DNA of 64,000 nt, from the NCBI GenBank assembly GCA_020444165.1, contig JAHLLK010000017.1, positions 1 to 64,000 of the forward strand. Reading direction: 5' to 3'. This stretch comes from Deltaproteobacteria bacterium (GTDB taxonomy: Bacteria; Desulfobacterota; Desulfarculia; Desulfarculales; Desulfarculaceae). Position numbers and translations under genes: made by a program. Below, piece by piece: positions 51,716 through 60,432 of this stretch. Within the stretch, counting starts at the first letter, position 1. Each line of letters opens with the position of its first letter. The notes beneath the pieces are model-generated. The model ran no database searches. It was not told where the DNA came from and was given only the letters and a program-made list of their open reading frames with translations.

Positions 51716-53146
51716 TCACGCAGACACTTCCACCGCGCCCGCCATGCCCGCTTCCATGTGATAAAGGTTGTGGCAATGATGGAACCAGAAACCCGGGTTG
51801 TCGGCCAGGAAATCCACCGCGGCGCCGCCGCCCCTTTCCACCAGGAGGGTGTCCTTGGTCACCCACCACGCGGGCTCCAGGGCCGGGTTCACCACCCGGA
51901 AGGAGTGCCCGTGCAGGTGCATGGGGTGGGGCATCATGCTACGATTCAAATATTTTAACCGTACCCGAGTATCTATGGGGGCGAAAAGGTAATCCGCCCG
52001 GGGCCAAACCTGGCCATTGATGGTCCACCAGGCCGAGTGCATGCCGCCCGAGAGCACCTGCCGGTACTCCCGCCCCCGGCCCCGGCCGGCTCGCGGCGGC
52101 TGGGGCCGGGCGGCCCGCAGATCCCACACCGTGGCATAGGAAAGCCCCGGCCGGAACAAGGGCGGCACGGGTTCGGCCCGTCGCACCCCCTGGTAGGCCA
52201 CCTCCACCCGGAGGCCGTTCTCCCCCCAGCCCAGGTTGTTGCTGGCCAAGAGCCAGCGGCCGGGATTGTCGGCCAAAAACTCCACGTCGTAGCGCTCGCC
52301 CGGGGCCAGGCGCAGCACCTGGGTGGTCTGGGGCCGCACCGGGCGCCCGTCGGTGTGGGTGATGACCAGGGGGTGTCCGGCCAGGCTCAGGTCGTAGATG
52401 CTCACCGCCGAGGCGTTGATGAGCCGGAGCCGCACCCGCTCCCCTTGCCGCACCGCCAGCGCCGGGCCGTGGGGATAGGCCCGGCCGTTGACCGCAAAGG
52501 CGTCGTACACCGGCTCCAGCGGAGGCTCGTCGCCGCCGCCTCCCCGCCCCATGCCCCCCATCATGCCGCCCATCATCATGCCGGGCGGCCGCCGCCGGGG
52601 GGAGTTGGGGCCGCCGCCGTCCACCCGGGCCCAGTCCTCCAGCATAAGCACGTACTCCCGGTCCGGCGGCCGGACCTCGGCCGCGGCCGGCTCCACGATG
52701 AGGGGGCCATAGAGCCCCCGGTCCAGCTGCAAGCCCCGGTGGGAATGGTAAAAGTAAGTGCCCGCCTGGGTCACCGGGAATTCATAGAGGAACTCTCCCC
52801 CCGGGGGCACCGGCTTCTGGGTCAGGCCGGCCACCCCGTCCATGAGGTTGGGCACGGCCAGGCCGTGCCAGTGGACGGTGGTGGGTTCGGGCAGATGATT
52901 CTTCAGGCGGACCCGCAGGATGTCGCCCTGCCGGAGCCGGATCTCCGGGCCCGGCAGGCGGCCGTTGTAGGTCCAGGCCAAAAAGCTGCCGCCCCCGCCC
53001 AGGTCCACCGGGGTCACCCCGGCGATGAGGGTCAGCTCCCGCACCCGGGGGCCAGGCTTGGCCAGCCCGGACAGCGGCCAGCCCCCGGCCAGGCCCCAGG
53101 CCGCCGCAGCCAGCCCGCCCCTTAGGAATTGTCTGCGGTCCAGCAC
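51716..53146 (-). CDS. Tat-exported multicopper oxidase (CopA/CumA type)
   Basis: 476 residues. Twin-arginine signal RRQFLRGG. All four copper motifs are intact: HWHG, YHSHRGLQ, HPMHLHGH and HHCHNLYHMEAGM (with the axial Met). An inserted Met-rich loop (MMMGGMMGGMG) near residue 190 suggests Cu(I) binding, as in CueO/CopA. It would oxidise Cu(I) or a metal in the periplasm. GTG start at 53146 with AAGGAG upstream. First gene of the minus-strand copper block. Confidence 0.92.
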   Translation of the reverse strand: MLDRRQFLRGGLAAAAWGLAGGWPLSGLAKPGPRVRELTLIAGVTPVDLGGGGSFLAWTYNGRLPGPEIRLRQGDILRVRLKNHLPEPTTVHWHGLAVPNLMDGVAGLTQKPVPPGGEFLYEFPVTQAGTYFYHSHRGLQLDRGLYGPLIVEPAAAEVRPPDREYVLMLEDWARVDGGGPNSPRRRPPGMMMGGMMGGMGRGGGGDEPPLEPVYDAFAVNGRAYPHGPALAVRQGERVRLRLINASAVSIYDLSLAGHPLVITHTDGRPVRPQTTQVLRLAPGERYDVEFLADNPGRWLLASNNLGWGENGLRVEVAYQGVRRAEPVPPLFRPGLSYATVWDLRAARPQPPRAGRGRGREYRQVLSGGMHSAWWTINGQVWPRADYLFAPIDTRVRLKYLNRSMMPHPMHLHGHSFRVVNPALEPAWWVTKDTLLVERGGGAAVDFLADNPGFWFHHCHNLYHMEAGMAGAVEVSA

Positions 53147-53481
53147 GTCATGGCTCCTTCCAGCCGGCCGGCAAGCCCGGGTCCGGTGGCAAATTCTATT
53201 CCTCCCAGCTAGAGGTGCATTCTTCGTGCCGTGCCCAGGAACAGATAGTTAACCCTATTTTGCGCCCCTTTGGCTGCGGGGGCCAAGCCCGGCCCCCGCT
53301 GGCGGTGCGAAATCGCTTCGCGTCTGGGGCCAGGGATGGATAATATTTTTGCAGGGGCCTGGCGCCCCGGGCGGCAGGCCGGCTTTCCCGCCGCCCGCCC
53401 TCGGGAAAAAATGTTAGATTCAGGCTGTCCCCCGGACAGCCCTCGCAGGGGGCCGGACCATCCCCCCAGGCAGGTCATGAC
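53147..53481. other. Divergent intergenic region, copper block / PAS kinase
   Basis: 335 bases between divergent starts. An AT-rich patch (GGATAATATTTTTGC near 53338-53352) could be a promoter core. No conserved operator for a copper regulator was recognised. Confidence 0.35.
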
Positions 53482-54630
53482 GTGAAAGAGGCACACGACC
53501 CCAACCGGGAGCTTCTGGCCGCGCTCAAGCAGAGCGAGGAACGCTACCGCTCCATCACCGAGACTTCGGTGGACGCCATCATCACCTCCAACGCCCAAGA
53601 CCGCATCGTCACCTGGAACAAGGGGGCGGAAAGGATCTTCGGCTGGGGGCAGGAGATCGTAGGACGGCCGGTGACCACCATCGTGCCTCCGGCCTTCCGC
53701 GCGGCCCACCGCGAGGGGGTGCGCCGCTTTCTGGCCAGCGGCTACCGCCACCTCATCGGCCGCACCGCCGAGCTGATGGGCTACACCAAGGACGGCCGGG
53801 AATTCCCCCTGGAGCTGTCCCTGTCCACCTGGGAGGGCGCCGACGGGCTGATGTTCGGGGCCATCATCCGCGACATCTCGGAAAGGAAAAGGCTGGAGCG
53901 GCTCAGGGAGGACGTGCACCGCATCATGCGCCACGACCTGAAATCCCCCCTGGTGGGCATCACCGGCCTGGCCAAGCTGATCCTCTCCGGCGACAACCTC
54001 ACCCCCCGCCAGAAGAAGTCCGCCCTCATGATCCGGGAGCTGGGGGAGCGCATGCTGGGCTTCATCGGCCGCGCCCGCGATTTGTTCATGTTGGAGGAAG
54101 GCTCCTACCAACTGGAGCCCTTGGAACTGGATCTGTTGGCCGTGGCCCGGCGGGTGAAAACCGAGCTGACCCCCCTGGCCCAGGCCAAGGAGGTGGAGCT
54201 GGTGCTGACCCTGGCCGGCGCGCCGGCCCGGGGCCGGGCCCGCTACGCGGTGATGGGCGACGAGGGCCTGTTGGATATGATGCTGGCCAATCTGATGAAG
54301 AACGCCGTGGAGGCTTCCCCCCGCGGCGGCCGGGTCTCCGTGGACTTGGCCCCTTCTCCCCGGCCGGATGGCCCGGCCCACCGCCTGGTGGTGCACAACC
54401 AGGGCGAGATCCCCCCGGAGGTGCAGGACAAGCTGTTCCAGCCCTACGTAACCATGGGCAAGAAAGAGGGCACCGGCTTGGGGGCCTACAGCGCCTGGCT
54501 CACGGTGCAGGCCCACCACGGCGAGATCAGCTTCACCACCTCCCCGGAGGAAGGCACCTGCCTCATCGTCACCCTGCCGGCGGACCCGCGGGTCGTTCCG
54601 TCTACTCCAGACCCGGCTGCGGGCTCTTGA
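53482..54630 (+). CDS. PAS-domain histidine kinase
   Basis: 382 residues, starting at GTG. The N-terminal PAS domain (RYRSITETSVDAIITSNAQDRIVTWNKGAERIFGW) is followed by a kinase core with the His in MRHDLKSPLVG (near residue 152), NAVEAS, an N-box variant and the ATP-lid GTGLGAYSAWL. No membrane helix is evident, so it is cytoplasmic. It lies divergent from the copper block and its end overlaps the convergent cupin gene by 29 bases. Confidence 0.9.
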   Translation: MKEAHDPNRELLAALKQSEERYRSITETSVDAIITSNAQDRIVTWNKGAERIFGWGQEIVGRPVTTIVPPAFRAAHREGVRRFLASGYRHLIGRTAELMGYTKDGREFPLELSLSTWEGADGLMFGAIIRDISERKRLERLREDVHRIMRHDLKSPLVGITGLAKLILSGDNLTPRQKKSALMIRELGERMLGFIGRARDLFMLEEGSYQLEPLELDLLAVARRVKTELTPLAQAKEVELVLTLAGAPARGRARYAVMGDEGLLDMMLANLMKNAVEASPRGGRVSVDLAPSPRPDGPAHRLVVHNQGEIPPEVQDKLFQPYVTMGKKEGTGLGAYSAWLTVQAHHGEISFTTSPEEGTCLIVTLPADPRVVPSTPDPAAGS

Positions 54631-54961
54631 CCACGGTCAACAGCATCTTGAAGGGCTTGTCAGCCGTGAGGGCATGCGGCACCCCCTGGGGCATGGCCAC
54701 CACCTGACCGGCCTGGGCCTGGATGCGGTTCCCGCCGATGTTGAGGCTGGCTTCGCCGTCCAACACCTGCACCAGGGCGTCGGCCGGCACGGTGTGGGCG
54801 CTGATGCCCTCGCCTTGGGCAAAAGCGAACAGGGTAACACTCAGGTAGGGATTTTGGGCCAGGGTGCGGCTCACCACCCGGCCCTCCTCATAATCCACCA
54901 GGCCGAGGATATCCAAGGCGGTGGCGAACTCGATATTCTTGATCAGTTGCGACGCGGCCAT
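54602..54961 (-). CDS. Cupin-domain protein
   Basis: 119 residues. ATG 54961 is preceded by GGGGAGGTGG. Cupin motif with SAHTVPADALVQVLDGEASL and the second motif QGVPHALTADKPFKMLL, although the usual G(X)5HXH His pair is reduced to one clear His (SAHT) plus a later PHA. The role is unknown; single-domain cupins often bind metal or sense small molecules. The promoter region to its right is AT-rich. Confidence 0.82.
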   Translation of the reverse strand: MAASQLIKNIEFATALDILGLVDYEEGRVVSRTLAQNPYLSVTLFAFAQGEGISAHTVPADALVQVLDGEASLNIGGNRIQAQAGQVVAMPQGVPHALTADKPFKMLLTVVKSPQPGLE

Positions 54962-55146
54962 ATTCCACCTCCCCAATAAAGTATTAAATCACTTTAATTC
55001 CATTTATACAGTAAATCACGCCTCCCCTTTTGGCAACCCCTGAAATAGTGTTTGTATATTTGGGATAGGCGCGTGCTCCCGGTGGCGACAATCCAGGGCG
55101 GCCAGCCGGGCCTGCTGGGGGCCGGCGGGCATTCCCCGCCAGGCTT

Positions 55147-55680
55147 TTAGCGCTTCACTACGGCCACGGTCACCGCCCGGGGCTCCACCCGCTGCAGGAC
55201 CAGGGCGAAAAGACCCTGGGGCAGCTTCAGGTTGACCTGTCCGCCGGGCTTCAGGACGGCCACGCCCTCCTTGCCCTCGGGGCTCTTGAGGCGGATCTTG
55301 ACCCGGGCCGGGGCGGTGCGGATTTCCTCCACGGTGAGGATCACCTGCCCCCCCACCAGCACCACCGCCTCGCCCAGGCGCACCACCTGGTCCCGGACCT
55401 GGCCCTTGGCTGGGGGCACGGGCAGGGGGACCCCGCCCGCGGTCTCCCGCTCCAGGGTCTTGACCTGGCCTTCCAGCCCGGCCAGGCGCTGCTCCAGGCT
55501 GCGGTTCAGGGCGTCCAGCCGGCTGGCCCGCTCGGCTTCCCGCACCGCGTCTTCCTGGAACCGGGCCAGTTCAGGCCCCCTGAGCGCCCGGCCGGTGTGG
55601 AGCCCCAGGAAAAACAACAAGGCCCCGGCGCCCAGGGTCAGGGTCCAGGCTCCCAGGGGACGGCGGAAAAAATCCAGCAT
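55147..55680 (-). CDS. Membrane-anchored coiled-coil protein (unknown)
   Basis: 177 residues, not recognised. A single N-terminal membrane helix (WTLTLGAGALLFFLGLHTG) is followed by a charged helical segment (AERASRLDALNRSLEQRLAGLEGQVKTLERE) and a C-terminal beta-like domain (VVLVGGQVILTVEEIRTAPARVKIRLKSPEGKEG). The layout recalls small periplasmic or inner-membrane structural proteins. It lies downstream of the TIM-barrel isomerase gene. Confidence 0.75.
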   Translation of the reverse strand: MLDFFRRPLGAWTLTLGAGALLFFLGLHTGRALRGPELARFQEDAVREAERASRLDALNRSLEQRLAGLEGQVKTLERETAGGVPLPVPPAKGQVRDQVVRLGEAVVLVGGQVILTVEEIRTAPARVKIRLKSPEGKEGVAVLKPGGQVNLKLPQGLFALVLQRVEPRAVTVAVVKR

Positions 55681-55723
55681 GGCTTCTCCCCCCGCGGCCA
55701 GGGCCGGCGGAGCAGACGAGGTA

Positions 55724-56920
55724 TCACAAGGGCGGCCGGGGGGACTCCCCCAGGCCGCCCGGGCCCCACACTTCCTCCAGGCCCCGGAGAAAGCCCCAGA
55801 AGTGGGGCTCGCTGTGGGGCTCCAGGGTCAACACCGGCCGCCGGGGCAAGCGGGGAATCTCCCGGGCCAGGAAGCCCCAGTCCACCAGGCCGCGGCCCGG
55901 GGGCTGGTGGCGGTCGTCCTGACCGTCGTTGTCGTGCAGATGCAACTCGGCCAAATGCCCGGCCACCGCCGGCCACCACGCGGCCAGGGGGGTGCGGGAA
56001 AAGGCCAGCACGTGGCCCACGTCCAGGCACAGGCCCACCGGCACCCCGGCCCGGGCGGCCGTGGCCTCCCGGGCGGTCAACAACGGCCGGGGGTCTGGCT
56101 CCATGGTGTTCTCCAACACCAGATCACAGCCGGCCTCGGCCAGGCGGGCCGCCACCGGCCCCAGCACCTCGGCCAGGCGGCGGGCGAAGGCGTCCAAATC
56201 GCGGTGGATCATCCACCAGTAGCCCAGATGGGCCACGGCCTGCCGGGCTTCCAGGCCCACGGCCCACTCCGCGGCCACCGACAGGCGCAGGGAAGCCACC
56301 TGCCCCACCGCGGTGTCGGCCGCGCCGGGGGAGAGGTCCATGAACGGCAGATGCGCCGTCACCCGCCGGCCGGCCAAGAGACCCCGGGCCACCTCCAGGT
56401 CCTCGGGCCCCAGGGTGTCCAGGGCCTGGGCGTCCAGGCCCACCTCGGGGTGGAACTCCACCCCCTCCACCAGGGGCCGGAAGCGGCCCAACAGGTCCCG
56501 GAGCGGCAGATTGACCTGCACCCGGGCCAGCCAGGGGAAATGCCGGCCTTGGGCCGCCTGGCTCAGGATCTCCCGGGCTGCCTCATCCTCGCCCGGAGGC
56601 AGGGGGCGGGTCAAGCCCGGGGGCAGGGCCCCGGCCGGCGGCCAGGCCAGCAGGGGGCAAGGCAGACAGTCCAGGTCCAGGGGCGGGGGGTCCTCCGCCG
56701 GGTCCAGGTAGACCAGGGCGGCGGGCCGGAGGCGGGGCGGGCAGGCCTCCAGGGCCAGGGCCAAGTCCGGGTCCAGGCCCAGATCCAGGTCCGGGGAGGG
56801 GTCGCCCGGCGGGCCCAGGAACAAGGCCCGGGCCGGCGCGGCCAAGCGCTGGGCCAAACCCTGGGCCCGGGCCCGGTTGGCGGCCCGGCCGTATAGCCAG
56901 ATGGCGGGCAAGGAACTCAT
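55724..56920 (-). CDS. Sugar phosphate isomerase/epimerase-like TIM-barrel protein
   Basis: 398 residues. ATG 56920 has GAGGA seven bases upstream. An N-terminal region with Pro/Asp/Leu-rich sequence precedes the AP-endonuclease-2/xylose-isomerase-like barrel: VEFHPEVGLDAQAL, VTAHLPFMDLSPG, DLVLENTMEPDPRPLL, GLCLDVGHVLAF and LAELHLHDNDGQDDRHQPPGRG contain the His/Glu/Asp metal ligands. The substrate is unknown. A convergent pair partner is not evident; it diverges from the gene starting at 56999. Confidence 0.82.
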   Translation of the reverse strand: MSSLPAIWLYGRAANRARAQGLAQRLAAPARALFLGPPGDPSPDLDLGLDPDLALALEACPPRLRPAALVYLDPAEDPPPLDLDCLPCPLLAWPPAGALPPGLTRPLPPGEDEAAREILSQAAQGRHFPWLARVQVNLPLRDLLGRFRPLVEGVEFHPEVGLDAQALDTLGPEDLEVARGLLAGRRVTAHLPFMDLSPGAADTAVGQVASLRLSVAAEWAVGLEARQAVAHLGYWWMIHRDLDAFARRLAEVLGPVAARLAEAGCDLVLENTMEPDPRPLLTAREATAARAGVPVGLCLDVGHVLAFSRTPLAAWWPAVAGHLAELHLHDNDGQDDRHQPPGRGLVDWGFLAREIPRLPRRPVLTLEPHSEPHFWGFLRGLEEVWGPGGLGESPRPPL

Positions 56921-56998
56921 AGGGTCCTCATATTTCAGGCTCCGGCCCCCTGGACGCGTCTGGTCTCTCTTGGTAAGAATGGGGACGGGAGGTACAGG

Positions 56999-57502
56999 AT
57001 GCCACGCATCGAATTCGAAGTCAGCGACCAAGTGTACCGCATATGGCAAGCTTTCGGCCAAAGTCAGCAGGCCGAAAGAATGCGCGAGGCCGGGGTGACC
57101 GGCGACTGGGCCGTGTTGGGGCTCATGCACAATGTGGAGCGCTACCTCAAGGAAGGCGGCCCGCGTCCCCCGGAAGCGGACCAGGAGACCGAGAACGAGA
57201 AGGAAGCCGCCCAGGCCCGCCGGCGCCTGACCAAGAGCCAAAAGCGCATCCTGCCCATGTTCAACGAGAACGACCGCATCACCCTGCCGGAGATGAGCCG
57301 GGTGCTGGGCCTCACTCCGGAGCAGGGGGCGGAGCAGTTGCAGCAGTGGGTGGATCAGAAATTCCTGGCGGCCATGGGCGAGCGGGACGGCGAAACCGTC
57401 TACGGCCTCTCGCCCATCTGGCTCAAGTACAACCTCGCGGCCAACCGGCCCTCCCTGAACGCCCCCCGTATCCTTTTCCACCTGCGGAACCCCAACGAGT
57501 AG
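56999..57502 (+). CDS. Conserved-looking helical protein (unknown)
   Basis: 167 residues. An N-terminal helical stretch (DQVYRIWQAFGQSQQAERMREAG), an acidic linker, and a C-terminal winged-helix-like segment (RLTKSQKRILPMFNENDRITLPEMSRVLGLTPEQGAEQLQQWVDQKFL). A transcription or adaptor protein is possible. A ribosome-binding site GGGAGG precedes the ATG. Not recognised. Confidence 0.7.
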   Translation: MPRIEFEVSDQVYRIWQAFGQSQQAERMREAGVTGDWAVLGLMHNVERYLKEGGPRPPEADQETENEKEAAQARRRLTKSQKRILPMFNENDRITLPEMSRVLGLTPEQGAEQLQQWVDQKFLAAMGERDGETVYGLSPIWLKYNLAANRPSLNAPRILFHLRNPNE

Positions 57503-57557
57503 GCCCCTGCCCCGGGGCCCGCCGCCTTTTTCCGAGGGGCCCGCGGAATGTTCAGGA

Positions 57558-57585
57558 TTGTTCCGTAATCTCCCTTCATGATAAT
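57558..57585 (+). promoter_or_regulatory. Possible sigma-70 promoter of the arylsulfatase gene
   Basis: TTGTTC (57558-57563) and GATAAT (57580-57585) are 16 bases apart, in a locally AT-richer patch. The coding start is 128 bases downstream. Confidence 0.45.
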
Positions 57586-57712
57586 CTGTTTTAGATATTG
57601 CATCACCACCCTGCTTCTGCCCTCCCAGCCTTGGCTTGCACGCCGCCGCCAGCCCCATTTTAAACCAGTACCGGTTTCCCCGGTTCCACTGTGGGGCTCC
57701 CTGGGAGATATT

Positions 57713-59275
57713 ATGGCTAAAATATTAAGATTTTTGTGTTTGGCCGCCCTGGGCGCGGCGGCGTTGGCCAGCGCGGCCTGGGCCGCCGGGGATAAGCCGA
57801 ACATCGTGGTGATCTGGGGCGACGACATCGGCCAGAGCAACCTGAGCATCTATACCAAGGGGCTGATGGGCTACCGCACCCCCAACATTGACCGGGTGGC
57901 CCAGGAAGGCATGATCTTCACCGACTATTACGGTGAGCAGAGCTGCACTGCCGGCCGTTCGGCCTTCATCACCGGCCAGAGCGTGTTCCGCACCGGGCTC
58001 AGCAAGGTGGGCATGCCGGGGGCCGACTTGGGGCTCAGCGCCAAGGACCCCACCATTGCCCAGCTTCTCAAGGCCCAGGGTTACGCCACCGGCCAGTTCG
58101 GCAAGAACCACTTGGGCGACAAGGACGAGTACCTGCCCACCGCCCACGGCTTTGATGAGTTCTACGGCAACCTTTACCATTTGAACGCCGAGGAGGAGCC
58201 GGAACTGCCGGACTATCCCAAGGACCCGGCCTTCCGCAAGAAGTTCGGGCCCCGGGGGGTGATCCATAGCTGGGCCGAGCCCGGCGGCAAGCAGAAGATC
58301 GAGGACACCGGCCCCCTGACCAAAAAGCGCATGGAGACCATCGACGACGACATCGCCCAGAAGGCGGCGGAGTTCCTGGAGAAGCAGCACCAGGCGGGCA
58401 AGCCCGTGTTCCTGTGGGTCAACTTCACCCACATGCACTTCCGCACCCATCCCAAGCCCGAGAGCGTGGGCCAGGCCGGGCGCTGGCAGGGCCCCTATCA
58501 TGACGTGATGATCGATCACGACAAGAACGTGGGCACCGTGCTGGCCAAGATCGACGAGCTGGGCCTCGCCGACCACACCATCGTGTTCTACAGCACGGAC
58601 AACGGCCCCCACATGAACTCCTGGCCCGACGCGGGCATGACCCCCTTCCGCAACGAGAAGAACTCCAACTGGGAGGGGGCCTACCGGGTGCCGGCCATGG
58701 TGCGCTGGCCCGGCCACATCAAGGCGGGCTCGGTCTCCAACCAGCTCATGTCCCATTTGGACTGGCTGCCCACCCTCCTGGCCGCCGCCGGGGTGCCGGA
58801 CATCAAGGCACAGCTCCTCAAAGGCGTCGCGGCTGACGGCCACAAGTTCAAGGTGCACCTGGACGGCTATAATTTCCTGCCTTACCTCACCGGCGAAGCC
58901 GAACTGGGTCCCCGCCAGGCGTTCTTCTATTTCTCCGATGACGGCGACCTCACCGCCCTGCGTTATGACAACTGGAAGCTGGTGTTCGCCGAGCAGCGGG
59001 CCCGGGGCACCCTGCAGATCTGGGCCGAGCCTTTTGTACATCTCCGGATTCCCAAGCTGTACAACCTGCGGATGGACCCTTACGAGAAGGCCGACATCAC
59101 CTCCAACACCTACTGGGACTGGTATCTGGACCATGCTTTCCTCTTCTTACCGGCCCAGAGCTATGTGGCGGATTTCATGGGGACCTTCAGGGAGTACCCG
59201 CCAAGACAAAAAGCGGCCAGCTTCACCATCGACCAGGTGCTGGACTCCTTGCAACAACCAGTGGGCAGCCGCTGA
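57713..59275 (+). CDS. Secreted arylsulfatase (formylglycine type)
   Basis: 520 residues. ATG 57713 has GGGAG about seven bases upstream and begins a signal peptide (LRFLCLAALGAAALASAAWA). The sulfatase signature C-T-A-G-R (in SCTAGRSAFITGQ, near residue 80) supplies the Cys to be converted to formylglycine. Metal ligands are in VIWGDDIGQS near the N-terminus and in DNGPH. A periplasmic enzyme releasing sulfate from aryl or alkyl sulfate esters; the substrate is unknown. An upstream in-frame ATG at 57578 would give a non-secreted form and is rejected. Confidence 0.93.
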   Translation: MAKILRFLCLAALGAAALASAAWAAGDKPNIVVIWGDDIGQSNLSIYTKGLMGYRTPNIDRVAQEGMIFTDYYGEQSCTAGRSAFITGQSVFRTGLSKVGMPGADLGLSAKDPTIAQLLKAQGYATGQFGKNHLGDKDEYLPTAHGFDEFYGNLYHLNAEEEPELPDYPKDPAFRKKFGPRGVIHSWAEPGGKQKIEDTGPLTKKRMETIDDDIAQKAAEFLEKQHQAGKPVFLWVNFTHMHFRTHPKPESVGQAGRWQGPYHDVMIDHDKNVGTVLAKIDELGLADHTIVFYSTDNGPHMNSWPDAGMTPFRNEKNSNWEGAYRVPAMVRWPGHIKAGSVSNQLMSHLDWLPTLLAAAGVPDIKAQLLKGVAADGHKFKVHLDGYNFLPYLTGEAELGPRQAFFYFSDDGDLTALRYDNWKLVFAEQRARGTLQIWAEPFVHLRIPKLYNLRMDPYEKADITSNTYWDWYLDHAFLFLPAQSYVADFMGTFREYPPRQKAASFTIDQVLDSLQQPVGSR

Positions 59276-59398
59276 GACCGGGTTGGCTCCCTCCCCAAGC
59301 CAGCTCACCCTGCTTAAAAGCCCCGCGTTCGGCGCCCCGCCGGGCGCGGGGTTGTTCATGGCCCGGGGAGAGACCCTCGCGGGCCGGGAGGCCGCCTG

Positions 59399-60400
59399 AT
59401 GCGTGTTTACCGTCTGACCAAGTCATGGTGGGCCGGGCTGGCCCTACTCTGCCTGGCCGGGGCCGCCCTGGCCGCTCCGGCGGCCGAGCCCCTGCCCAGT
59501 TGGCGGGACGGCGCGGCCAAGCAGGCCATCCTGGAGTTCGTGGCCCAGGTCACCAAGCAAGGCGGGCCGGCATACGTGCCCCCGGCGGAGCGCGTCGCGG
59601 TGTTCGACAACGACGGCACCTTGTGGGCCGAGAAGCCCTTTCATTTCCAGCTGGCCTTCGCCCTGGGCCGGGTCAAGGAGATGGCCCCCCAGCATCCCGA
59701 GTGGGCCCAGGAGGAGCCTTTCGCCGCGGGCCTCTCCGGCGACCGCGCCCGGATGGCCAAGTTGCATCAGGCCGACCTCATGAAGATCGTGGCCGCCACC
59801 CACGCCGGGCAGACCACCGAGGGGTTCGACGCCGCGGCCCGCGCCTGGCTGAAAACCGCGCGCCACCCCACCAAGGACCGGCTCTACACCCAAATGGTCT
59901 ACCAGCCCATGCTGGAGCTGCTGAGCTACCTTACCGCCCATGATTTCAAGGTTTTCATCGTCTCGGGCGGCGGGGTGGATTTCCTGCGCGCCTTTGCCCT
60001 GCCGGTGTACGGCATCCCGCCGGAGCGGGTCATCGGCTCCAGCCTCCAGACCAAGTGGGAATACCGGGACGGCCGGCCGGTGATCGTCAAGCTGCCCCAG
60101 ATCAACTCCCTCGATGACAAAGAGGGCAAGCCCCTGAATATCGAGCTGCACCTTGGCCGGCGGCCCATCCTGGCGGCGGGCAATTCCGACGGCGATCTGC
60201 AAATGCTGGAATGGACCGCGGCCGGCCACGGGGCCCGGCTGATGCTCTTGGTGCATTATGACGACCCGGAGCGGGAATGGGCCTACGACCGGAAGTCCGC
60301 GGTGGGCCGCTTGGATCAGGCCCTGGACCTGGCCGGCCAGCGCGGCTGGCGCGTAATCAGCATGAAAAACGACTTCGCCGTGATTTTTCCGGGCAATTAA
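59399..60400 (+). CDS. Secreted HAD-superfamily phosphatase
   Basis: 333 residues with a signal peptide (WWAGLALLCLAGAALAAPAA). HAD motifs: VFDNDGTLW (nucleophile Asp near residue 70), VSGGGVDF (motif II), LPQINSLDDKEGKP with Lys, and GNSDGDLQML (motif IV Asp pair). It should hydrolyse a phosphate ester in the periplasm. It follows the arylsulfatase gene by 123 bases, so the pair may act on sulfated/phosphorylated organics together (inference). Confidence 0.9.
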   Translation: MRVYRLTKSWWAGLALLCLAGAALAAPAAEPLPSWRDGAAKQAILEFVAQVTKQGGPAYVPPAERVAVFDNDGTLWAEKPFHFQLAFALGRVKEMAPQHPEWAQEEPFAAGLSGDRARMAKLHQADLMKIVAATHAGQTTEGFDAAARAWLKTARHPTKDRLYTQMVYQPMLELLSYLTAHDFKVFIVSGGGVDFLRAFALPVYGIPPERVIGSSLQTKWEYRDGRPVIVKLPQINSLDDKEGKPLNIELHLGRRPILAAGNSDGDLQMLEWTAAGHGARLMLLVHYDDPEREWAYDRKSAVGRLDQALDLAGQRGWRVISMKNDFAVIFPGN

Positions 60401-60432
60401 CCGTGGCGACCAGCCGCCGGGGGAGTGACAGC

